64,000 bases of DNA from Gordius sp. MW1 (GCA_964036665.1 OZ038528.1:13088501-13152500); one strand, 5' to 3'; counted from the first letter of the stretch, positions 1 through 10,388 are shown. The notes: generated by a model not told the origin, from the sequence alone. Numbers and translations: made by a program.

Positions 1-238
1 CCTCCTCGTTTTGAATTAAATACCGATATAATCATGAAATTTAATTCTGATTTTGATGTTAAAGTAAATTTTGAATGTAAAATTTGCCTTAAAGTTCAAA
101 ATTAAGCCCAATTTAATAAAAATGCGGAGTTAAAAAATTATTCCGGACCTTTAGCCAAATGTTTATTTGGTGAGGGAAACAGTATTGCCCATCAGACGTC
201 GGCATTATTATTATTTGTTGCCTCCATTTATGTGTACG

Positions 239-425
239 GTTACGGTAACGCTTTTATCCTTCCGCGCTCGCAAGTGTTATTTAGGCGCAATTGCGCTCAC
301 TTTACCCTCTTTCTATTGGTTGAATGTTATTCTCGTTGTTAAATCGACGAGTAAATATATATAAAATTTAAAACCCGCGTCCACCGCCATTTTAATTTTA
401 CTCCTAATTTAACTCAACCAACGAA
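239..425 (+). promoter_or_regulatory. H2B promoter, inverted unit
   Basis: The TATA box TATATATAAA lies at 356-365, about 60 bp upstream of the H2B start codon. A reversed CCAAT box (ATTGG) lies at 315-319. The 12 bp palindrome GCGCAATTGCGC lies at 285-296. Confidence 0.75.
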
Positions 426-791
426 ATGCCCCCTAAACCGAGTGGAAAAGCCGTGAAAAAGACGAGCAAGCCGAAGACATCTAAAACCGACAAAAAAAGG
501 AGGAAATCTAGAAGAGAATCCTACGGTATCTACATTTACAAAGTTTTGAAGCAGGTCCACCCCGACACCGGTATCTCTAGCAAGGCCATGTCTATCATGA
601 ACTCCTTCGTGAACGATCTGTTCGAGAGGATAGCTGCCGAAGCATCTCGTTTGGCTCACTACAACAAAAGGTCCACCATCTCGAGTCGAGAAATACAAAC
701 TGCAGTGAGGTTGTTGTTGCCGGGAGAATTGGCTAAACATGCCGTCAGCGAAGGCACCAAAGCTGTCACCAAATATACCAGTTCGAAGTGA
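426..791 (+). CDS. H2B: Histone H2B
   Basis: Core histone H2B, 121 aa, intronless and identical in protein to the eleven copies in the direct array. Described in full at 7515-7880. This is the only H2B in the window on the + strand, because its unit is inverted. Its stop is TGA, with the stem-loop 33 nt downstream. Confidence 0.97.
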   Translation: MPPKPSGKAVKKTSKPKTSKTDKKRRKSRRESYGIYIYKVLKQVHPDTGISSKAMSIMNSFVNDLFERIAAEASRLAHYNKRSTISSREIQTAVRLLLPGELAKHAVSEGTKAVTKYTSSK

Positions 792-824
792 AAAGCTGCG
801 CTCGTAGCTAAACCAACACCCAAC

Positions 825-861
825 AGCCCTTTTCAGGGCTACCCAAACTATACAGAAGAAA
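825..861 (+). terminator. H2B 3' stem-loop and downstream element
   Basis: The stem-loop is at 825-840 (stem AGCCCT/AGGGCT, loop TTTC). The purine-rich GAAGAAA is at 855-861, 14 nt further on. A potential polyadenylation signal AATAAA lies beyond at 886-891. Confidence 0.92.
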
Positions 862-2120
862 TTAGTGTAACTTTTACCCATCTTGAATAAATTCTTATAA
901 TTAACATTATTTGCTATGCATTTGAATACATCAGTTATAAATCTATAAGTAACATTAACGATAAGTAAAATTTTTAAATGTTTAATTCTTCAAATGATTT
1001 TTAATCAAAACTTAAGTGACAACACTGATGATAATGGGGCTCATGATGACCCCAAACATTCAATAGTCATGACTTGGTTGTTTTATAATATAAACTTTTC
1101 TAAATTTGATATCTTAATTTGGTTAATAATTTTGCATCCATAATAAGTGCAGAATTCTACCCTATTACCAGATATGGCTTCCTAAAAAATTTTTTAATGG
1201 CATGATTTGAAAGATAAGTTGTTATAGATCCTATAAAAGGCAATTTTGAAGAAAAAATGGACTTGACCAAAATTTAGGGCTTTTTGGCCATTTATTTCTT
1301 AAGACAAAAAAATCTATATTTAAAATCAAGTTTTACAGAGCTATGGAGATAGAATTATAATGGATTAAAAAGAAAAAGTTTAAATTGAGCAACTTTGTGA
1401 ATTGATTTTGGTAATATAAGCTCTGATTTCATGATTTGTAAATTCCTGGCTTTTATACTAAATTGTAAAAACTCCATATGCCAATTTTTAATGTTTATTT
1501 ATTCAGGACCACTTGGTAACAAATAGGTTTAGAATGGTGTTTAAACATATATTAATGAATAAAAATTTCATGTTGTGGAAGGTGGGTCCCGCCCCGGGCA
1601 TATAAAACTATTGTATTTTTAAAGCTGTTTGATAAAATCAAGCCATGTTTTGCAGAGATGTTCTACTATAAATTTTATTGAGCTACGGAAATAATCAAAC
1701 TAACTTTGTACAGTAATTTTAACCACCTAACCTACAGGGTGCTAAAATGAATAAGGATAAAAAAAATTTAGTGTAATTAAAATGAATGTTAGGGAAAATT
1801 TTTAATGTCCTTAAAATGGAGGTAAATGAAAATTTTAAAAAATGATAAAATTTAAATCTGAGACATTGAATTCCCAATATCAATAGATAATTATGCACCA
1901 GTTTGTTATTTTTACAGATTATGTGTTTATTTTTAATACAGTTATAGTTATACTCTTATTTTCTGTTTTTATTAAGTGTTTAAGAAATTCATATTTTGCT
2001 CAAAGTTTACTTTACTTGTATAACTGGAAAAGTAAGCTATTATATTTCATGAACTAATTAAGACATGAGTCACGTTAGAACAAATAATTCAAAAATATGT
2101 ATATTAAATATCAGTAGCTG
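862..2120. other. H2B-H2A spacer, inverted unit
   Basis: This is an AT-rich spacer without a supported gene, the reverse complement of 6186-7444. The GC-rich patch and adjoining TATA-like motif discussed there read on the + strand here, near 1581-1606. Confidence 0.8.
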
Positions 2121-2157
2121 TTTCTTCCATAAAGTATGGGTGGCCCTGAAAAGGGCC
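2121..2157 (-). terminator. H2A 3' stem-loop and downstream element
   Basis: The stem-loop is at 2142-2157 (stem GGCCCT/AGGGCC, loop TTTC). GAAGAAA lies 14 nt downstream at 2121-2127. Confidence 0.92.
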
Positions 2158-2183
2158 GTTGGGTGTTGTTGGAGAGTAAGCTA

Positions 2184-2558
2184 TTAGGCTTTGGTCTCGG
2201 ATTTCTTGGGCAGGAGAATACTTTGAATATTGGGTAAAACGCCACCTTGAGCGATGGTAACGCCCGAGAGCAATTTATTCAACTCCTCATCGTTCCTGAT
2301 AGCTAACTGTAAGTGACGAGGAATGATCCTGGTCTTTTTGTTGTCACGAGCCGCGTTGCCAGCTAATTCTAATACTTCGGCGGCGAGGTATTCCATCACG
2401 GCAGCTAAATAGACGGGAGCCCCAGCTCCGACACGGCTAGCGTAGTTGCCCTTCCTCAGTAGACGGTGAATACGACCGACGGGAAACTGGAGGCCGGCGC
2501 GACTAGAACGACTCTTTGCCTTCCCCTTTATTTTACCACCTTTACCACGGCCAGTCAT
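2184..2558 (-). CDS. H2A: Histone H2A
   Basis: Core histone H2A, 124 aa, identical in protein to the intact copies of the direct array. Described in full at 5748-6122. It ends in tandem stops (TAA TAG) and is divergent from the truncated H4 at 2793. Confidence 0.97.
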   Translation of the reverse strand: MTGRGKGGKIKGKAKSRSSRAGLQFPVGRIHRLLRKGNYASRVGAGAPVYLAAVMEYLAAEVLELAGNAARDNKKTRIIPRHLQLAIRNDEELNKLLSGVTIAQGGVLPNIQSILLPKKSETKA

Positions 2559-3044
<486 letters not shown>

Positions 3045-3244
3045 NNNNNNNNNNNNNNNNNNNNNNNNNNNNNNNNNNNNNNNNNNNNNNNNNNNNNNNN
3101 NNNNNNNNNNNNNNNNNNNNNNNNNNNNNNNNNNNNNNNNNNNNNNNNNNNNNNNNNNNNNNNNNNNNNNNNNNNNNNNNNNNNNNNNNNNNNNNNNNNN
3201 NNNNNNNNNNNNNNNNNNNNNNNNNNNNNNNNNNNNNNNNNNNN
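3045..3244. other. Assembly gap of 200 N
   Basis: There are exactly 200 N, a common placeholder length, so the true size is unknown. The left flank stops inside an inverted H4. The right flank starts inside the H2B-H4 spacer of a direct unit. The switch in array orientation therefore coincides with the gap. Confidence 0.99.
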
Positions 3245-5129
3245 TTTAAAATAAATGAGAATACTATTCGTAATATTTAAGCAAATTATTAACGAAAGAA
3301 AGGAAGGGTTTAAGTTAAAAGCTATATGATTTAAACAATATTTATAAGGTTTGTTATTTAGGATATGCCTGCCCGAGACCCTACTAATTATGCCATGGGG
3401 GTTAGGACCACGTTTTTGTAAATTCGCAGAATTTGGATAAAATAATCACATTCTCAAGGGTCAAGTCTGGGTTATTTAATCGGATCAAATAAAATAATTA
3501 GATTTGAATTTCTTCTATCAAAAATACCTTTACATGTATATTCGCAATGAGTTTGGATTAAATAATCTTTTATTAGGGGTCAGATCAAATTGTAAAAAAT
3601 CCGTTTAATAGTTAAGAATTGAATTTTTGGAGAGTAATAATAATGTTTGCATTATAATGCTTGGCGCGATAGGAATGGTTATATACCAAAAAAAAATTAA
3701 AACTATTTCAAAATATTTAATTTTTTGAATTATTTTGTTAAATGGTAAATATTTATGATGAGTGTGTAACGATAGCGGTTGAATTTTTTAATTCATAGTA
3801 CTGATAATAGGAAATCTTCATGAAAAGATAGGAACTGCGTTGAGAAAAAATTGATCCTAAACTAATGTTGGGTGAACACCGAGTTTCTGATCTAAAATAG
3901 TGTCAAATTTTGCTCTAAACACCGGGAGTTTCAACTATTATTTTATAAATACCCCGAAAGAACTCGTGCTTTCATATTTATTAGTATTTTGAGTCCATTG
4001 GAACAATAAAATTTTTAACCATATATAATTGAAGCATAAATTGAAGAAAATTTGCCGTATACATTTATAAGAGAAAAAAGGTTGTCGGTGTCAAAAGATA
4101 TGATTATAAGAAGCATATTTCGCGCTGGTTATTTGAGATAGTTTATTTTAAGCAATACTATTTTAAAATCAAAAACAAAAAAGTCTAATAAATAATTAAG
4201 TGACGGCTACTTTTCACTAGGCGTTTTTAAGTTAAAGTCACATCTAAGAAGATGCCTAAATTTTTGAGTCAAAACCCAAATGATTTAATTAGTTTTATAG
4301 ATTTAGATGATATATCTAAAAATGGGCGTCCACTAAGGGCTGTCTGGAAGGATTTATACACATGACGTACTAGGTTAAACATCTCTTAAAAAATATGAAA
4401 TAAACCCATATTTATCCAAAATGGAGTATTTTGTGTCAAAATTATAACAAATATCTTTGAATAAAATTAACATATTTTCGAGAAGTTTTTTCAAATTCGT
4501 GAGAAAAAGTGTGAGACAGGGCGAATATGGCTTAAGATTTTCACAATATAGATAAGGCTTGAAGCATCTTATTTTTTAGAGTTTGTAAACATGGGCGTAT
4601 CCAGCATTGGAATTATAGGGGAGCAATAAGGATTTAAGGGGCCAAATGATAATCTCTCGAAATGTTTATGGATTTACAAAACCTAATTCAACTCTGCTTA
4701 CATGCTCAAACACAATTTCACCTATTTATTTAAAACATTCCTTTTTATGAGAAAGTGTATGAATAATTATTTTTTTATAAAACGTGATAGTAGAAAGTTT
4801 TAAAAACGTGATTAAAATGGTCATCACTTAGGCAACTTACGTGAAGCTGGTCTAAATTGTAATTTTAAAGTGGAATTCAGGTTTTATAACCTTGGTTTTT
4901 GAATTACTCATGGACTATTTAGTAATTATTATTATCTAATTAGCGGAACTATTTCACTTATTTAACTAGAAAATTAGAATAAAAACTGTTTGTTAAGCGT
5001 TTAGTCAATTAACTTTGCGCAACAATGACGTGACATTAGACCTTTAATAAGATATTAATTGCTATTGTTATTTATACTAACATGTTTATTCCACCAAATA
5101 TAATGTAATAAATTAAAGGTATGTGCTAA
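3245..5129. other. H2B-H4 spacer, left-truncated by gap
   Basis: This is an AT-rich spacer without a supported gene, rRNA or tRNA. It holds a degenerate direct repeat (described at 8068-10350) and several short inverted repeats. A stretch near 4591-4643, starting GGGCGTATCCAG and followed by G-runs, looks like a decayed interspersed repeat. A potential AATAAA for H4 read-through transcripts lies on - at 5085-5090. Confidence 0.75.
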
Positions 5130-5167
5130 TTTCTTCAAAATAATATAGGGTAGCCCTGAAAAGGGCT
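5130..5167 (-). terminator. H4 3' stem-loop and downstream element
   Basis: The stem-loop at 5152-5167 has a 6 bp stem (AGCCCT/AGGGCT) and the loop TTTC, starting 34 nt after the H4 stop. GAAGAAA at 5130-5136 follows after 15 nt and fits the histone downstream element that pairs with U7 snRNA. The stem-loop is the binding site of SLBP in metazoan histone mRNAs. The basal pair is A-U, whereas the usual family form (and H2A here) has G-C. Confidence 0.95.
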
Positions 5168-5201
5168 GTTGGGTGTTAGTTTTTGGGAAGGTGGGAAATG
5201 T

Positions 5202-5747
<546 letters not shown>

Positions 5748-6122
5748 ATGACTGGCCGTGGTAAAGGTGGTAAAATAAAGGGGAAGGCAAAGAGTCGTTC
5801 TAGTCGCGCCGGCCTCCAGTTTCCCGTCGGTCGTATTCACCGTCTACTGAGGAAGGGCAACTACGCTAGCCGTGTCGGAGCTGGGGCTCCCGTCTATTTA
5901 GCTGCCGTGATGGAATACCTCGCCGCCGAAGTATTAGAATTAGCTGGCAACGCGGCTCGTGACAACAAAAAGACCAGGATCATTCCTCGTCACTTACAGT
6001 TAGCTATCAGGAACGATGAGGAGTTGAATAAATTGCTCTCGGGCGTTACCATCGCTCAAGGTGGCGTTTTACCCAATATTCAAAGTATTCTCCTGCCCAA
6101 GAAATCCGAGACCAAAGCCTAA
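5748..6122 (+). CDS. H2A: Histone H2A
   Basis: Core histone H2A dimerises with H2B and forms the outer part of the nucleosome. It is 124 aa, a canonical (not H2A.Z or H2A.X) form with no C-terminal SQ motif. The basic N-tail is followed by a histone fold at about residues 17-96. The acidic patch is intact (E56, E61, E64, D90, E91, E92, with this protein counted from Met, which aligns with human mature numbering). The ubiquitin-site lysines K118/K119 are present. Oddities: the L1 loop reads NYAS, with Ser41 where nearly all canonical H2A have Glu; residues 113-114 are Ser-Ile instead of Ala-Val; and the protein starts MTG instead of MSG, making its first nine residues identical to H4. It ends with TAA TAG and converges with H2B 1.4 kb away. 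Confidence 0.99.
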   Translation: MTGRGKGGKIKGKAKSRSSRAGLQFPVGRIHRLLRKGNYASRVGAGAPVYLAAVMEYLAAEVLELAGNAARDNKKTRIIPRHLQLAIRNDEELNKLLSGVTIAQGGVLPNIQSILLPKKSETKA

Positions 6123-6148
6123 TAGCTTACTCTCCAACAACACCCAAC

Positions 6149-6185
6149 GGCCCTTTTCAGGGCCACCCATACTTTATGGAAGAAA
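6149..6185 (+). terminator. H2A 3' stem-loop and downstream element
   Basis: The stem-loop at 6149-6164 (GGCCCT, loop TTTC, AGGGCC) begins 26 nt after the TAA. GAAGAAA follows at 6179-6185, 14 nt after the stem. The basal pair is the consensus G-C, unlike the A-U of H4 and H2B. Confidence 0.96.
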
Positions 6186-7444
6186 CAGCTACTGATATTT
6201 AATATACATATTTTTGAATTATTTGTTCTAACGTGACTCATGTCTTAATTAGTTCATGAAATATAATAGCTTACTTTTCCAGTTATACAAGTAAAGTAAA
6301 CTTTGAGCAAAATATGAATTTCTTAAACACTTAATAAAAACAGAAAATAAGAGTATAACTATAACTGTATTAAAAATAAACACATAATCTGTAAAAATAA
6401 CAAACTGGTGCATAATTATCTATTGATATTGGGAATTCAATGTCTCAGATTTAAATTTTATCATTTTTTAAAATTTTCATTTACCTCCATTTTAAGGACA
6501 TTAAAAATTTTCCCTAACATTCATTTTAATTACACTAAATTTTTTTTATCCTTATTCATTTTAGCACCCTGTAGGTTAGGTGGTTAAAATTACTGTACAA
6601 AGTTAGTTTGATTATTTCCGTAGCTCAATAAAATTTATAGTAGAACATCTCTGCAAAACATGGCTTGATTTTATCAAACAGCTTTAAAAATACAATAGTT
6701 TTATATGCCCGGGGCGGGACCCACCTTCCACAACATGAAATTTTTATTCATTAATATATGTTTAAACACCATTCTAAACCTATTTGTTACCAAGTGGTCC
6801 TGAATAAATAAACATTAAAAATTGGCATATGGAGTTTTTACAATTTAGTATAAAAGCCAGGAATTTACAAATCATGAAATCAGAGCTTATATTACCAAAA
6901 TCAATTCACAAAGTTGCTCAATTTAAACTTTTTCTTTTTAATCCATTATAATTCTATCTCCATAGCTCTGTAAAACTTGATTTTAAATATAGATTTTTTT
7001 GTCTTAAGAAATAAATGGCCAAAAAGCCCTAAATTTTGGTCAAGTCCATTTTTTCTTCAAAATTGCCTTTTATAGGATCTATAACAACTTATCTTTCAAA
7101 TCATGCCATTAAAAAATTTTTTAGGAAGCCATATCTGGTAATAGGGTAGAATTCTGCACTTATTATGGATGCAAAATTATTAACCAAATTAAGATATCAA
7201 ATTTAGAAAAGTTTATATTATAAAACAACCAAGTCATGACTATTGAATGTTTGGGGTCATCATGAGCCCCATTATCATCAGTGTTGTCACTTAAGTTTTG
7301 ATTAAAAATCATTTGAAGAATTAAACATTTAAAAATTTTACTTATCGTTAATGTTACTTATAGATTTATAACTGATGTATTCAAATGCATAGCAAATAAT
7401 GTTAATTATAAGAATTTATTCAAGATGGGTAAAAGTTACACTAA
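6186..7444. other. H2A-H2B convergent spacer
   Basis: About 1.26 kb of AT-rich DNA lies between the two convergent 3' ends. No open frame of note, tRNA, 5S rRNA or snRNA was recognised. Notable content: a tandem ATAACT pair at 6355-6366; an isolated GC-rich patch at 6707-6725, next to a TATA-like motif on -; the palindrome GTCATGAC at 7233-7240; an imperfect GGGG...CCCC inverted repeat at 7253-7270; and AATAAA on - at 7415-7420, a possible backup polyadenylation signal for H2B. Confidence 0.75.
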
Positions 7445-7481
7445 TTTCTTCTGTATAGTTTGGGTAGCCCTGAAAAGGGCT
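7445..7481 (-). terminator. H2B 3' stem-loop and downstream element
   Basis: The stem-loop at 7466-7481 (AGCCCT, loop TTTC, AGGGCT) starts 33 nt after the stop. GAAGAAA is at 7445-7451. The 11 nt from GAAGAAA to TTAG match the H4 downstream element exactly. Confidence 0.95.
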
Positions 7482-7514
7482 GTTGGGTGTTGGTTTAGCT
7501 ACGAGCGCAGCTTT

Positions 7515-7880
7515 TCACTTCGAACTGGTATATTTGGTGACAGCTTTGGTGCCTTCGCTGACGGCATGTTTAGCCAATTCTCCCGGCAACAACAACCTCA
7601 CTGCAGTTTGTATTTCTCGACTCGAGATGGTGGACCTTTTGTTGTAGTGAGCCAAACGAGATGCTTCGGCAGCTATCCTCTCGAACAGATCGTTCACGAA
7701 GGAGTTCATGATAGACATGGCCTTGCTAGAGATACCGGTGTCGGGGTGGACCTGCTTCAAAACTTTGTAAATGTAGATACCGTAGGATTCTCTTCTAGAT
7801 TTCCTCCTTTTTTTGTCGGTTTTAGATGTCTTCGGCTTGCTCGTCTTTTTCACGGCTTTTCCACTCGGTTTAGGGGGCAT
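7515..7880 (-). CDS. H2B: Histone H2B
   Basis: Core histone H2B is the dimer partner of H2A. It is 121 aa, about two residues shorter than Drosophila H2B, with the difference in the N-tail. The tail starts MPPK and is rich in Lys and Ser. The basic stretch KKRRKSRR at residues 23-30 is the part that passes between the DNA gyres. The histone fold occupies about residues 34-100, followed by the long C-terminal helix. The lysine in AVTKYTSSK (K116) corresponds to the conserved ubiquitination site, human K120. SYGIYIY has Gly34 where Drosophila has Ala and human has Ser. The gene is intronless. It does not share a promoter with H2A, its usual partner: the two genes converge, and upstream of H2B there are over 2 kb without a gene. 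Confidence 0.99.
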   Translation of the reverse strand: MPPKPSGKAVKKTSKPKTSKTDKKRRKSRRESYGIYIYKVLKQVHPDTGISSKAMSIMNSFVNDLFERIAAEASRLAHYNKRSTISSREIQTAVRLLLPGELAKHAVSEGTKAVTKYTSSK

Positions 7881-8067
7881 TTCGTTGGTTGAGTTAAATT
7901 AGGAGTAAAATTAAAATGGCGGTGGACGCGGTTTTTAAATTTTATATATATTTACTCGTCGATTTAACAACGAGAATAACATTGAACCAATAGAAAGAGG
8001 GTAAAGTGAGCGCAATTGCGCCTAAATAACACTTGCGAGCGCGGAAGGATAAAAGCGTTACCGTAAC
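7881..8067 (-). promoter_or_regulatory. H2B promoter, unit 1
   Basis: The TATA box (TATATATAAA on -) is at 7941-7950, about 60 bp upstream of the start codon. CCAAT is at 7987-7991 in reverse orientation relative to H2B. Two symmetric sites lie further up: the perfect palindrome GCGCAATTGCGC at 8010-8021 and GTTACCGTAAC at 8057-8067. The private T at 7932 lies between TATA and the expected start of transcription. The base at 7984 is G, one of two alleles in the array. Confidence 0.8.
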
Positions 8068-10350
8068 CGTACACATAAATGGAGGCAACAAATAATAATA
8101 ATGCCGACGTCTGATGGGCAATACTGTTTCCCTCACCAAATAAACATTTGGCTAAAGGTCCGGAATAATTTTTTAACTCCGCATTTTTATTAAATTGGGC
8201 TTAATTTTGAACTTTAAGGCAAATTTTACATTCAAAATTTACTTTAACATCAAAATCAGAATTAAATTTCATGATTATATCGGTATTTAATTCAAAACGA
8301 GGAGGATGTGATTGAAAATTAGAGAATCACTACATTTTATTTAATTATTTTTTTTTGGTAATAATTTAACTAAAATCACACATTTGTAGTTAATGGTGTA
8401 TAATAGTTGTAAATGTTTTTTGTATTACTTATCATAATAATTTTAGGCTATTCTAGCTGATTATTTTTAAAATAAATGAGAATACTATTCGTAATATTTA
8501 AGCAAATTATTAACGAAAGAAAGGAAGGGTTTAAGTTAAAAGCTATATGATTTAAACAATATTTATAAGGTTTGTTATTTAGGATATGCCTGCCCGAGAC
8601 CCTACTAATTATGCCATGGGGGTTAGGACCACGTTTTTGTAAATTCGCAGAATTTGGATAAAATAATCACATTCTCAAGGGTCAAGTCTGGGTTATTTAA
8701 TCGGATCAAATAAAATAATTAGATTTGAATTTCTTCTATCAAAAATACCTTTACATGTATATTCGCAATGAGTTTGGATTAAATAATCTTTTATTAGGGG
8801 TCAGATCAAATTGTAAAAAATCCGTTTAATAGTTAAGAATTGAATTTTTGGAGAGTAATAATAATGTTTGCATTATAATGCTTGGCGCGATAGGAATGGT
8901 TATATACCAAAAAAAAATTAAAACTATTTCAAAATATTTAATTTTTTGAATTATTTTGTTAAATGGTAAATATTTATGATGAGTGTGTAACGATAGCGGT
9001 TGAATTTTTTAATTCATAGTACTGATAATAGGAAATCTTCATGAAAAGATAGGAACTGCGTTGAGAAAAAATTGATCCTAAACTAATGTTGGGTGAACAC
9101 CGAGTTTCTGATCTAAAATAGTGTCAAATTTTGCTCTAAACACCGGGAGTTTCAACTATTATTTTATAAATACCCCGAAAGAACTCGTGCTTTCATATTT
9201 ATTAGTATTTTGAGTCCATTGGAACAATAAAATTTTTAACCATATATAATTGAAGCATAAATTGAAGAAAATTTGCCGTATACATTTATAAGAGAAAAAA
9301 GGTTGTCGGTGTCAAAAGATATGATTATAAGAAGCATATTTCGCGCTGGTTATTTGAGATAGTTTATTTTAAGCAATACTATTTTAAAATCAAAAACAAA
9401 AAAGTCTAATAAATAATTAAGTGACGGCTACTTTTCACTAGGCGTTTTTAAGTTAAAGTCACATCTAAGAAGATGCCTAAATTTTTGAGTCAAAACCCAA
9501 ATGATTTAATTAGTTTTATAGATTTAGATGATATATCTAAAAATGGGCGTCCACTAAGGGCTGTCTGGAAGGATTTATACACATGACGTACTAGGTTAAA
9601 CATCTCTTAAAAAATATGAAATAAACCCATATTTATCCAAAATGGAGTATTTTGTGTCAAAATTATAACAAATATCTTTGAATAAAATTAACATATTTTC
9701 GAGAAGTTTTTTCAAATTCGTGAGAAAAAGTGTGAGACAGGGCGAATATGGCTTAAGATTTTCACAATATAGATAAGGCTTGAAGCATCTTATTTTTTAG
9801 AGTTTGTAAACATGGGCGTATCCAGCATTGGAATTATAGGGGAGCAATAAGGATTTAAGGGGCCAAATGATAATCTCTCGAAATGTTTATGGATTTACAA
9901 AACCTAATTCAACTCTGCTTACATGCTCAAACACAATTTCACCTATTTATTTAAAACATTCCTTTTTATGAGAAAGTGTATGAATAATTATTTTTTTATA
10001 AAACGTGATAGTAGAAAGTTTTAAAAACGTGATTAAAATGGTCATCACTTAGGCAACTTACGTGAAGCTGGTCTAAATTGTAATTTTAAAGTGGAATTCA
10101 GGTTTTATAACCTTGGTTTTTGAATTACTCATGGACTATTTAGTAATTATTATTATCTAATTAGCGGAACTATTTCACTTATTTAACTAGAAAATTAGAA
10201 TAAAAACTGTTTGTTAAGCGTTTAGTCAATTAACTTTGCGCAACAATGACGTGACATTAGACCTTTAATAAGATATTAATTGCTATTGTTATTTATACTA
10301 ACATGTTTATTCCACCAAATATAATGTAATAAATTAAAGGTATGTGCTAA
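8068..10350. other. Long H2B-H4 spacer, first complete copy
   Basis: About 2.28 kb of AT-rich DNA has no supported gene. This is where H3 and H1 might be expected by analogy with quintet repeats, and no trace of either was found. Structures seen: an inverted repeat GTGATT/AATCAC at 8308-8330; a degenerate direct repeat starting ATTCGCA at 8643 and again at 8761; a TTTAGAT/ATCTAAA inverted repeat at 9523-9541; and the presence/absence ACGT site at 10027-10030. The first ~50 bp could hold a 12-codon frame (8079-8114), which is not convincing. Confidence 0.75.
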
Positions 10351-10388
10351 TTTCTTCAAAATAATATAGGGTAGCCCTGAAAAGGGCT
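10351..10388 (-). terminator. H4 3' stem-loop and downstream element, unit 2
   Basis: Stem-loop at 10373-10388 and GAAGAAA at 10351-10357, matching unit 1. Confidence 0.95.

Noticed and set aside
5748-6122. H2A as a variant form (H2A.Z, H2A.X or macroH2A)
   Set aside because: Length, acidic patch and C-terminus fit canonical H2A. There is no SQ motif near the end, no macro domain and no H2A.Z signature. The gene is intronless with a stem-loop, as replication-dependent genes are.
6572-6580. TAGGTTAGG, resembling the insect telomere repeat TTAGG
   Set aside because: There are fewer than two units and no longer tract, so this is a chance match in AT-rich sequence.
7425-7892. 155-codon open frame antisense to H2B, repeated in every unit
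   Set aside because: It lies exactly over H2B and its 3' stem-loop on the other strand, has no promoter of its own and no recognisable domain. It follows from H2B codon structure.
7942-8139. 65-codon open frame over the H2B promoter
   Set aside because: It overlaps the TATA and CCAAT boxes, and its one variable residue (Leu/Phe) is just the promoter SNP. No protein family is recognisable.
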